The translations under genes and the position numbers were made by a program. The notes under the pieces were generated by a model. That model was given only the letters and a program-made list of their open reading frames with translations. It searched no databases and was not told where the DNA came from. From positions 9,261,501-9,325,500 of the forward strand of contig BSBM01000050.1 in NCBI GenBank assembly GCA_027924585.1: a DNA stretch of 64,000 bases. The letters are read 5' to 3'. Positions 40,750 through 49,752 of the stretch are shown one piece after another (position 1 is the first letter of the stretch; every line of letters starts with the position of its first letter). This DNA comes from Larix kaempferi (Eukaryota > Streptophyta > Pinopsida > Pinales > Pinaceae).

Positions 40750-42320
40750 TTTTGGGCCTGGCCCAAGTGGGGCATTTTTTAGCAAGTCAGATTTTGGAAC
40801 TACGGAGCTAAGCGCAATTTAGCTGAAGTATTTTTGGACATGTTAGTTTTGGGATGCTGCGAAGTGGAGCACATTGCAGCGTTGAAAGAGCTGCGAAGTA
40901 TAGTGTTGCGATGAGACAGTGCTGCGAAGAGCTCGATCTACGGAGATCCGGCAAGGCAGATGGTTGGACGGAAGACGGCACAGATTTCGGTTAGACCATC
41001 GGCGGTCTATTTTCGGTAAAGATGCCCCATGATTGCCAAGCAACAGGTAAGGAGCAATGCGGAAGGAAAGTGACTGGTCGCACATGTGAAAGAACCACTA
41101 CACAAACCAGTCGCATAAGGCCATTAGAAGAAGAACGACTCAGTGAAAGCAACCTGTTGGCATGCGCACGACGTGAGCATGCGCTGAAGGCGGCCACGAC
41201 GAAAGATTCGCTACCAAAAACCAGTAAGTCCAGTTACCTGAAAACCGCAACAGTTTTGTAAACCTTAGGGTTTTTCCTTCAGATTGTAAAAACATAACGT
41301 ACGAGCATGATCTATAAATAAGGCATATTTTGTATGGAAAAGGGTTACTCTTCATTGTTATTGTTTTCATTATTGACTGAATAGATCTCTATTGAGATAC
41401 AATTGTGTAAAGGCTCTGCAAGCTATGTGCGCAGAGGCCTATTGAGAGAGAAGAGAGTCTGCAGCTGAGTACGTAGACTAGATCTGTTGTACCCTTCCCA
41501 AAGACTAATACAACAATAGTTCCTATGGACGTAGCTCCCATTCTGGGGGTGAACCACGTTAAATCTTATGTAGTGTGATTGTTTATGTGTTTTGCACTTG
41601 TCTGTTTGCTTACAATTGAATGCTTGAGTTATCATTTATCAGTTGATATGTTCATGCTTTTATCTGTATTCGCCATGGGAATGAGATGGAAATAATATGT
41701 TAAGTATTACATGAATGGATGAATGTTGAATGCGCAATATTTCTGAGTTAATAAATGCATAAGTCATTTGGATAAGCAGTTAAGTTGGAGAGTTCACGCT
41801 GTGTGACTTCCTTGAAGCGCAGCACTGGGTGTGCACAGAGTTGTGTGTTTCGTTCCATTGCATAAGTCATGAGATTAAATAACCTAAGGCAACAAATGAA
41901 TGAATAAGTATTAAATAAAGTCATCAATATCGGTTAAGTTCGAAGAGAAAGCATATAAGTCAGTTGCACTGTCATGTCAAGTGAATTCTACCCAAACCAC
42001 GCAGTCCTTGGATGCGCTGGTTGTGCAAGTATTTTAGCTTGTATAAGTGAGGACCACGACGCAGGCTATCGTAGTGCAATCTTCAGTCCGCAGAGCGAGC
42101 CCCGCAGTGCACTGCGCAGTAGTTCTGTCTAAACAACTCATCACATAGCTGTGGAAACCTTATTCCGCAACTTGCCCATAAACTCCACCTCGGGTGAGAC
42201 ATCAGTCTGTTCACAGACTGTTTCCAAAAGGGCCGGTGAGAAGGGGTTTTGTTGGTTCCTTGAAACCGCGAAGAACCTGGGTCTACGTTGGAAACCTCTA
42301 GAACAGTATATAAGCCAACA
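40750..42320 (+). repeat. 5' LTR
   Basis: 1,571 bp, ending TATAAGCCAACA. It begins TTTTGGGCCTGGCCC directly after the target TGTAA, lacking the first 11 bases (TGTTAGGGGCC) of the 3' LTR. A TATA box, TATAAATA, lies at 41,313-41,320. Downstream GC-rich parts carry repeated GCGCAG motifs. Confidence 0.9.
41313..41320 (+). promoter_or_regulatory. LTR TATA box
   Basis: GATCTATAAATAAGGC. The same string is kept in the 3' LTR at 53,231-53,238, where surrounding bases differ, so this is the likely core promoter of the element. Confidence 0.7.
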
Positions 42321-42322
42321 AA

Positions 42323-42340
42323 TGGTTTCATTGCCGCGCT
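42323..42340 (+). promoter_or_regulatory. Primer-binding site (degraded, tRNA-Asp-like)
   Basis: Two bases after the LTR the sequence reads TGGTTTCATTGCCG. The related element at 60,404 reads TAGTTCCGTTATCG. Their shared ancestor would be close to TGGTTCCGTTGCCG, which resembles the tRNA-Asp PBS of Athila-type elements (TGGCGCCGTTGCCG). The tRNA assignment is inference. Confidence 0.6.
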
Positions 42341-42367
42341 TAGAATCTGTGATGAGTTGAAGTTGTG

Positions 42368-42873
42368 ATGTGCGATGAAGAAGAAGCTTTGTTGGGTATT
42401 GACGTTTGGCATCCCGACAAGAAAGAAATATGGGCTTGGTGTGACAAGACAGAAAGAGATTTCGCAAGAAAAGAAAACAGACACCCACATCTCTCTGACA
42501 TTCAGTGGTTGAACAAATACCTGTGGAAAGACGTTCACAATGTTTTTTGGGCATATTTTGGAAACGAGCTACACGATTGGTTGTCAAGGCTCATAGAGCG
42601 TAGAAACTGTACCCCAGGAGAAGTACCGACCGAGCGGACACCAGAGCTTATTGAAAGGCTCAAAGCAGTAGATATTCCATTCACACGAGCAATTGACTTC
42701 TAGCTCGATAGTACACTACAGAGTTTTGTGACGCAGTTCGCTGTGGACATGCTAAAGTCCTACAACGCAACCGAAAGAGATTTTTTCAAGGGATTCAGAG
42801 GTAAGTACCTGAACAACCTCAGTTTATACATTAAAATGCTTTTAGTCGAGAAAGGCGTTTTTAGAATGCTGTA
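42368..42873 (+). pseudogene. Gag N-terminal region
   Basis: ATG at 42,368 (CDEEEALLGIDVWHPDKKE) leads to LHDWLSRLIERRN and IPFTRAIDF, a TAG at 42,701, and then in the same frame LDSTLQSFVTQFAVDMLKS and ERDFFKGFRGKYLNNLSL. The stop at 42,871 closes the piece. The same LHDWL-RL ... AIDF pattern occurs in the second element at about 60,630-60,765 with the same stop after DF. A donor-like GTAAGTACC lies at 42,801, with AG at 42,844-42,845. Gag forms the particle shell. Confidence 0.7.
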
Positions 42874-42890
42874 AAAATTTTGGAATTGTA

Positions 42891-44713
42891 ATGGTCAATA
42901 GCATTTTTAGTGCGTCTAACAAAGAGACACATAATCTAAGAAGTGGGAAAAGATACAAATATACACCTAAGAAAAATTCTAGTGGGCATGGACTCCACGT
43001 AGACGTTTATTCACAAGCTGAACCTGATAGCCAAACCGCACCTCAATCTTCTAACTATCAGCCCATTACTCCACAGAACCCACCGCTTGTGAACACTACG
43101 CCTCCCATCGCACAAAGTTTCTCAGTTGTGAATATCCCTAGCACTCATAACATTTCGGGTCGAACCGTTCCGCGCAATACTACTTTTATTTTTTTCGCTT
43201 AGCAACCTGCGTAGAACCCTCCACCACCTAGAAGAAGCATGATTGAAGATATAGCGCTACCAATATTTAAAGGAACGGGTCTAAAAGACATTGATCAACA
43301 TTGGTTTCTATGTGAAGCTGTATGGAATGTTAAACAAGTCTAGGATTATGCTGTGAAGCGAGCACAACTCATCACCACATTTAGAGAAAGAGCCTTGCAT
43401 TGGTTCATGAAATATTCGCAGAGACATAATAGAACCCTGGTAAAAATAAAGGCTGCACTCTTAGCAGAATTTAAGAAGCTGAAGTCAGAATCACAGTGTA
43501 TAAAAGAGTTCAAAGAAATCAAGCATAAACCTAATGAAATAGTCTAGGAATTTGACCAGAAATTTAAAACACTGTTGGACCAAGTAAGATTCGTTATAGC
43601 ACCGCAACAACACCAAGAATGGTTTATAGCTGCATTGTTGCCTCATATCAGACTGTCATTGATGCAGCAGAAAGTGGCTTCGTAGGTAGAGGCCTTGGAT
43701 ATCGCGATAAAGTTAGAAGCTTTTCCTATTGGAGAAACTAGCACTGGGCTGTCGCAGATTCAAACCCAGTTGGCTACCCTGACACTACAACTACAAGATA
43801 TCAATAAAGGAAAGCAAGAGAGACAGGAATTCTGGTGTACAGGCTATAAGGGACAAGGACAGACCAAGGATCATTGTCCTTTATTCCAATACTTCCTTAA
43901 CATGGGTGCACCAAACCCATTAAATCAGAACCAAGGGCCATGGTGTGAAATTTGCAGAACTAGAGGACATCGGCCAGAAGACTGCTACCTAATTCAGAAA
44001 TATGTAAGAACACCTAAAAACCTATATTGTAATTTATGTAAGTCAGTTGGGCATGATGAGTCCAATTGTCGCGCATATGAACTCATGTTGGAAATGAAGA
44101 AAGGTATCGAGCATATGTATGGAGGAGTGTATAGAGTCCAATAAGAGACTCCGCGGAAACAAGATAATGTCCAGCATGATTAGGGAGCACACAGAGGCCG
44201 CAGAGGATACCGCAGGAGAGGAAGGAATAACGACCCAATGCAAGAATAGGCCAAGGTCAAGTAATCTATTATAACTGTGGCCAGGAAGGTCATGTATCTA
44301 GGGATTGTACCAACCTGTGCACTACGTGTAATTATTTTAAATCGTTCGATCATGTTATTGAATACTGCCCAGTGTTAGACGCAGAAATGCAGAAAAGGAA
44401 GTGGCAAGATGTGCCAAACCCAAACATTCAGTTGATCGCAGCAGAGAGGAGGCCTGCGGATCCAAGTATCAATGTAGTGACGCGAAGTGGCGCTACAACA
44501 GGGAGAGATAGAGGAGCAGAAGCTTCAACTTCTGGAAACTTTAACACTAAGCAGACTCCTCTTGAAACAATATGGACAAGAAAAGTTAATGGGAAAGCAC
44601 TTGCTTTCAACTTAGATAAAAACAAAGAAGTATTCGAAGAAGCAGGGATATCTTCAAAGAATCAGCACCCCGGTCTCCAAGAATTCCGCTACGCAGTGAA
44701 ATACCGCATATAG
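42891..44713 (+). pseudogene. Gag central domain and zinc-knuckle nucleocapsid region
   Basis: Frame 0 runs from 42,891 to 44,144 with stops at 43,201, 43,209, 43,341, 43,545 and 43,683. A Pro-rich linker precedes IEDIALPIFKGTGLKDI, HWFLCEAVWNVK, FRERALHWFMKYS and HQEWFIAALLPHIRLSL: the Retrotrans_gag core. Nucleocapsid knuckles follow: one degraded (WCTGYKGQGQTKDHC), two intact CX2CX4HX4C (CEICRTRGHRPEDC and CNLCKSVGHDESNC). After a shift to frame 2 come YNCGQEGHVSRDC, with its first Cys changed to Tyr, and CTTCNYFKSFDHVIEYC. It ends with INVVTRSGATTG, a motif like the one linking gag to protease in Athila-type elements. It binds genomic RNA during packaging. Confidence 0.85.
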
Positions 44714-44793
44714 AAGATATGTCGGCTACCTATGACAAAACGAGCACTGCAACAGAGACATGAACCTCTGTTGCGCAGTTCCTGAAGAGATGC

Positions 44794-45618
44794 ATGAAGT
44801 TGCTGAAGATCCCATACGCTATAGCAGAGTTGCAAAAACTATTAAACCAGTATGAGCCACAGAGCGAGACAGAGACTACCGATAGCGCAGTTCACCAGAT
44901 CAAGAAACACAAAAGAACAGGCATAGAAATGAGACTCAGTGCACAGATACGAGACTATGAAATGGATGAGATCATCCTTGATCTGGGATATGAAGTAAAT
45001 GTCTTAACTAAACAGACATGGCAGCAGATGGGGAAACCAAAGCTGTTATGGTCACCTATCCAGTTGAGAATGGCCAACCAGGAGAAAGTCATACCTTTTG
45101 GAAGACTAGCCAATGTTGTTGTTGACATTGATGGAGTGCAAAGTTACACAGATTTTGAGGTTATCGAGATTGTGGATGATAGTCATCCTTATCTTGCGTT
45201 GTTGGGGATTGACTGGGATATGGATAACCTCTCTATCATAAACTTAAAGACAAAGAAGATGATATTCGAAGGAAATCATCTTAGGGTTATCACACCACTG
45301 GACCCTTCAAACAGAGACAGATACAGCGAACCAATTCAGGAGGAATCCAGAGCTCAAGACTTGGACTGCCTTTACAAGATGACTACGAACCAGGAAGACT
45401 ATATTAATCCTACTGTGGATGGAACACTCAGCTGGAGATGTGACAACTCTTGCATCTCATACTCTGATGCAGGACTGGAAAACTGGAAAAGTCGTATGCA
45501 TGAAGTATCTGCAAGGAGATGCGCGCAGGTTACAAAGTCACTACGTTGGATTGGAAAGGAGGTAAGCCCAATTCCCACCTATGATGGTTTATATAATGTT
45601 TATTCCTTTATCAAATAA
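44794..45618 (+). pseudogene. Aspartic protease domain
   Basis: 274 open codons. The active-site motif is DEIILDLGYEVNVL: DLG in place of DTG/DSG, as is usual in Athila-type plant elements. The flap part reads WSPIQLRMANQEKVIPFGRL. The second conserved block is FEVIEIVDDSHPYLALLGID. The domain occupies about residues 45-175. The rest runs into the second gag-like domain in the same frame after a TAA at 45,616. It processes the polyprotein. Of all the coding parts this is among the best preserved. Confidence 0.85.
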
Positions 45619-46257
45619 TATACTGTAGCAATTGCAGATGAACATCGCTTACCAGCACTAGATATGGCACTACGCGGGACACCTGCGATATGGTGGGCTG
45701 CACATAAGCAGACATTGACCACATGGGATCAATGTAGAATCAAGATCCAGATTAGGTTTGTTGAAAAGGTTACACTACCCTTTGAAAAATATAATAGACA
45801 GACATATCCAAGGAAGCATATTGAAATCTGTTCACAAGCATGGGAGGAGAGACCACAGACAGAATGGGTGCATCTATTTGTGCACACATTGGGGGAAGAT
45901 ATTCCAAAGAAATGGCACCTGGATATGGAGTTGCGCAGGGAAACTACAAATTGGCCTACCATGACTACGAACTTCCAAAAGAGTTTCATTTTTGAAGACG
46001 AGAGTCCTACCATAAATGATGCTTTGCAAATTATTAAGGAAAGAATATTTAGACTAGAATGTCCACATAGAAACATGACATTAGAGGAATTCTTTGGCGA
46101 TAACAGCATACCTGTAAGCCTACAGACATAATGGAAGGAACAAGTAGAACATGCCATGGAATGTTATAACCTAGCTGAAAAGGTTGAAGAAAAAGAAGAC
46201 AATGATGGGGAGGATCTGCGCAACATAACATTCCTGCGTCAGAAGGAGCGCACGACG
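45619..46257 (+). pseudogene. Second gag-like domain between protease and RT
   Basis: Same frame as the protease. DMALRGTPAIWWAAHKQTL, WDQCRIKIQIRFVEKV, EWVHLFVHTLGEDIPKKWH and NFQKSFIFEDESPTINDALQ have the layout of a Retrotrans_gag core (helical, W-rich, with -R-- -F pattern), followed by an acidic tail (EKVEEKEDNDGEDL). Stops at 46,129 and 46,255. A gag-like module between PR and RT is not the textbook Ty3 order. I recall similar strings in plant elements of this type, so it is probably a family trait rather than a local accident. Confidence 0.65.
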
Positions 46258-46275
46258 TAGAGGGACCTCTGCTAG

Positions 46276-47809
46276 ACCTGAGTGGACCTGAGTGGACCTA
46301 TGAAAACAAGGAAAGTGAACATTGGAACCAGGGAAGAGACGAAGTTCGAAAGTATTGGAGACTATTGGGACGATCAGAGTATCGAGGAGATCGCAGACAT
46401 GTTACATGAGTATCAATATTTATTCTCGACAAAGTTTACAGAGATGAAGGGCATTTTGGGAGATTTAGGGGTTATGAAGATACCTCTTAAGTCAGGTGCA
46501 AATCCTGTTAAGCAGAGGCCCTGTAGACTGAATCCTCAATACAAAGAATGAGTCAGGGCATAACTCGATAAGATGCTCGACGCAGGAATCATCGAGCCGG
46601 TCGAAGATTCAAAATGGATAAGCCCTGTGGTTTTCCAAGATAAGAAGACCAAAGGAAAGATCAGTATCTACATAGATATCATAAAATTGAACGATGCTTT
46701 AATGCATGACCCATTTCCTACTCCCTTCACTGATTAGGTACTTGATAACGTTGGAGGAAATGAGGCATATTCCTTTACTCATGGATTTTCAGGATATCAT
46801 TAGATAATAATTGATCCCACGGATAGACATAAGATCACTTTTGCCACCGAATGGGGGTCGTTCCAGTACACAGTAATGTCATTTGGTCTGAAGAACACGC
46901 CTACCATCTTTTCCAGAGTTGTGGTCGCAGCATTTAAGGATTTCATGCATACGTTTTTAGAAGCTTATTTTGACGATTGGACAGTATTTGGGTTGTTGAA
47001 GGAACATTGTGAAAATCTCATATTGATGATAGAAAAATGAAGACAACATCAAATGTCATTAAACCTGAAGAAGTGTATCTTTTGTGTACCTTATGGAATT
47101 TTTTTGGGACACATTGTGTGCAAGCAGGGCTTGATGGTTGATCTTGCGAAGATCACAGTTATTGTAAACTTTCCAACACCGAATTCAGTCAAGCAGCTGT
47201 GCACTACATTGGGGCATACCGGTTACTACAGGAAGTTTATAAAAGGTTATGCGCAGATAACCGCAACTATGGATAAGCTTTTAAAGAAAGATGCACCATT
47301 CATCTAGAACGCAAAGTGTGAACAAGGCTTTGACACCTTAAAAGAGAAAATGGTAACTGCGTCGATCCTAGTTTTTCCAGACTAGTAGAAGTCGTTTCAT
47401 GTCCATGTCGATGCTTCATGTATAGAATTGGGAGTTGTCTTAGCACAACCAGGAGAGGAGGGTATTGACCATCCCATCGCATTTTCGAGCAGGAAGCTCT
47501 CATCTGCAGAGAAGAATTATACCACCACTGAGAGAGAAGGCCTAGTTATGGTCTACGTGCTGCAGAAGTTCAGGCACTAAATATTTGTATGGTGCGCACT
47601 TCTCTATGTTCACTGACCATTTTGCTTTGAAATACCTAGTCAACAAGCCAGTGTTAGGGGGGAGAATCTGCATATGGTTATTACTCTTTCAGGAGTATGA
47701 ATTTGACATAGTGGTTAAGCCGAGTAGATTGAACTTAGGACCTGATCATCTGTCAAGGATCGAGTCAGGAGAAGAGCCTACGAACCTTGAAGACAATCTA
47801 CCTGATGCG
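46276..47809 (+). pseudogene. Reverse transcriptase and RNase H
   Basis: The frame opens in an acidic linker and reaches the RT start: GVMKIPLKSGANPVKQRP and AGIIEPVEDSKWISPVVF. Fingers and palm: HKITFATEWGSFQYTVMSFG. Catalytic block: EAYFDDWTVF, where YFDD replaces Y(V/L)DD. RNase H: HVHVDASCIELGVVLAQ, HPIAFSSRKLSSAEKNY, TTEREGLVMVYVLQKF, then a frameshift near 47,577 to HFSMFTDHFALKYLVNK and KPSRLNLGPDHLSR. Stops at about 46,548, 46,560, 46,735, 46,800, 47,038, 47,305 and 47,382. It copies element RNA to DNA and degrades the RNA strand. It is inactive in this copy. Confidence 0.93.
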
Positions 47810-47812
47810 TAG

Positions 47813-49102
47813 TTGTTTGCTATCCAAATTGGCGATGAATACTATACAGATATAATAAAAAATTTTACTACTGGGTTGGAACCAATAGAATTTACTACGC
47901 AGCAGAAGAAGCAGCTGGTAGTACGAGCAGCAGACTTCACCATAATTGCCAGACAGTTATACAAATTGGTGCTGGATGAATTACTGTGCAGATGTGTGTT
48001 AGAGCACGAGAAACCATTCATACTGGCTGTTGCACATTTCGGAGCAGTAGGAGGTCACTACGCAGGAAGACCCACCGCACAGAAGATATTGCGGGCAGGG
48101 CTATGGTGGCCTACGGTTCACAAATACGCAAAGGAGCATTTCCAGAGCTGCGATGTCTATCAGAGGACAGGAAATCCATCGCGAAGAGATGAAATTCCAT
48201 TGAATCCAGAGTTGACATTACAAGTATTTGAGAAATGGTCCATTGACTTTGTGGGACCTATAAACCCACCGGGAAAAAGAACAGGTGTGAGGTACATTAT
48301 TACTGCAACTGATTACCTCACCAGATGGGCAGAAGCGAAGCCAGTGAAGGACTATAGCGCAAGTACTGCCGCGCAGTTCATATTTGAAGACATCTTTACA
48401 AGGTTTGGATGCCCAAAGATTTTGATGAGTGATAAGGGCACTCACTTTCTCAATAGAACCATTGAGGCATTGACAGAAGAGTTCCACATTCATCATCAGG
48501 GAAGTATGCCATATCATCCACAAGCGAATGGAACAATTGAAGCATTCAATAAAGTACTAGAGAATGTGCTAACTAAGGTATGCAATGTGAATAGGGATGA
48601 TTGGGACCTACGCATTCCATCCGTTTTATGGGCATATAGAACTACTTACAAAAAGTTGATTGGCCACACACCTTTTAGGCTGGCCTATGGACAAGAAGCA
48701 ATAATGCCAATGGAGTACATTATTCCCATCTTGAGAATAGCTCCATTCACAGGCATGGAAGATCATGACGCACTATAAGAAAGACTTCTACACTTGGTTG
48801 GTATGGAGGAGGATGGCTTCATCGCAGGTTTTCACCAACAAGTGCAGAAAGAAAGGGAAAAATCATGGCATGATCGTCATATCAAAAACAAGACCTTCCA
48901 GGTAGGTGATCTAGTCCTCATGTATGATAGCAAGTTTATGAAGTTTCTTGGAAAGTTTAAAATGAATTGGCTTAATCCATATACTGTTTTACTTGTAACT
49001 AATGGTGGCGTAGTCCAGTTAGCCACGTTAGCAGGAGATAACTTGCCCGGTCTAGTCAATGAAAGCAGACTAAAACCCTATCGGGATAGTCCTGCTTCGT
49101 AG
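47813..49102 (+). pseudogene. Integrase
   Basis: The least damaged domain: 321 codons open to 48,778, then after one TAA a further 102 codons. Zinc finger: HFGAVGGHY, then SCDVYQR, where the second Cys of the CX2C pair has become Tyr. DDE core: WSIDFVGPI (first D), [10 protein letters not shown] (second D), [15 protein letters not shown] (E). [16 protein letters not shown] and [13 protein letters not shown] follow. C-terminus: FQVGDLVLMYDSKF, NPYTVLLVTNGGVVQL and SRLKPYRDS. No chromodomain is present, which fits a non-chromovirus. It joins element DNA to the host chromosome. Confidence 0.94.
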
Positions 49103-49752
49103 AACCCTTGATGATCAGAAACAAAGAAAATTTCTAAGTGCCAAGTATAGTTGAAATTGGGCACTAGAAAGCGGAAAGAGTCTGTATGCAAAGTCTGATG
49201 AAGAAGGTGTATATACCACGTAGTACGTGTTTAGCAATGAAGTTGCGCCAAAAAAAAAATGAAAAGAGAAAAAGAAAAGAGGAACTGCGCAGTATGAAGA
49301 CCAAAATGCAACTACGAAGATCAAGTTGAATGAGAAAAGAGGCTAAGTTCAGAAGCAAGAAATCAGGCCCCGCGAAGTAACTGCACAGGAGTAGCGATGA
49401 CCACCGTGCAGTTTGACGCAACACTCCAGAAAAGTAGCCGTTAGAATGTCGGTCGAAAATGTAGTCGTTATACAGTGATTTTTCCAGTGACCGCTTCAAC
49501 ATTTAACGAAGAAAAGCCATTCTGAACGAAGTAATGAAGGAAAGGACTGAAATATTCATTGTGTTTGGCCAACAGATACCGCATTTAATGCTTATCTAGC
49601 CATTAAGGGGCGCGGAGGGGGCTAGCTGCGCCTATAAATACTGTTGCATTTGGAATCGCGGGGTTACCGCAACCTTTGAATTTTCTGCGAGCACTACTTT
49701 GCGAGTTGGTTTTAGCAAGTTCTCAGAAATCCCGTCGAGATCCGTCCAGTGA
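49103..49752 (+). other. Spacer between pol and the extra ORF
   Basis: 650 bp without a long frame on the plus strand. GC content rises toward the end (AAGGGGCGCGGAGGGGGC at about 49,605), just ahead of a TATA box. This suggests a leader region for a separate mRNA. Confidence 0.5.
49633..49640 (+). promoter_or_regulatory. Candidate internal TATA box for the 3' extra ORF
   Basis: TGCGCCTATAAATACTG: a strong TATA match 113 bp before the extra ORF's ATG (49,753), after a GC-rich stretch. The LTR uses the same TATAAATA core. It would allow the extra ORF to be transcribed apart from gag-pol. Prediction only. Confidence 0.5.

Noticed and set aside
48218-48523. Minus-strand ORFs within gag, integrase and the extra ORF (for example 45,729-46,157 and 48,218-48,523)
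   Set aside because: They are antisense shadows of recognised retroelement domains and have no motif of their own.
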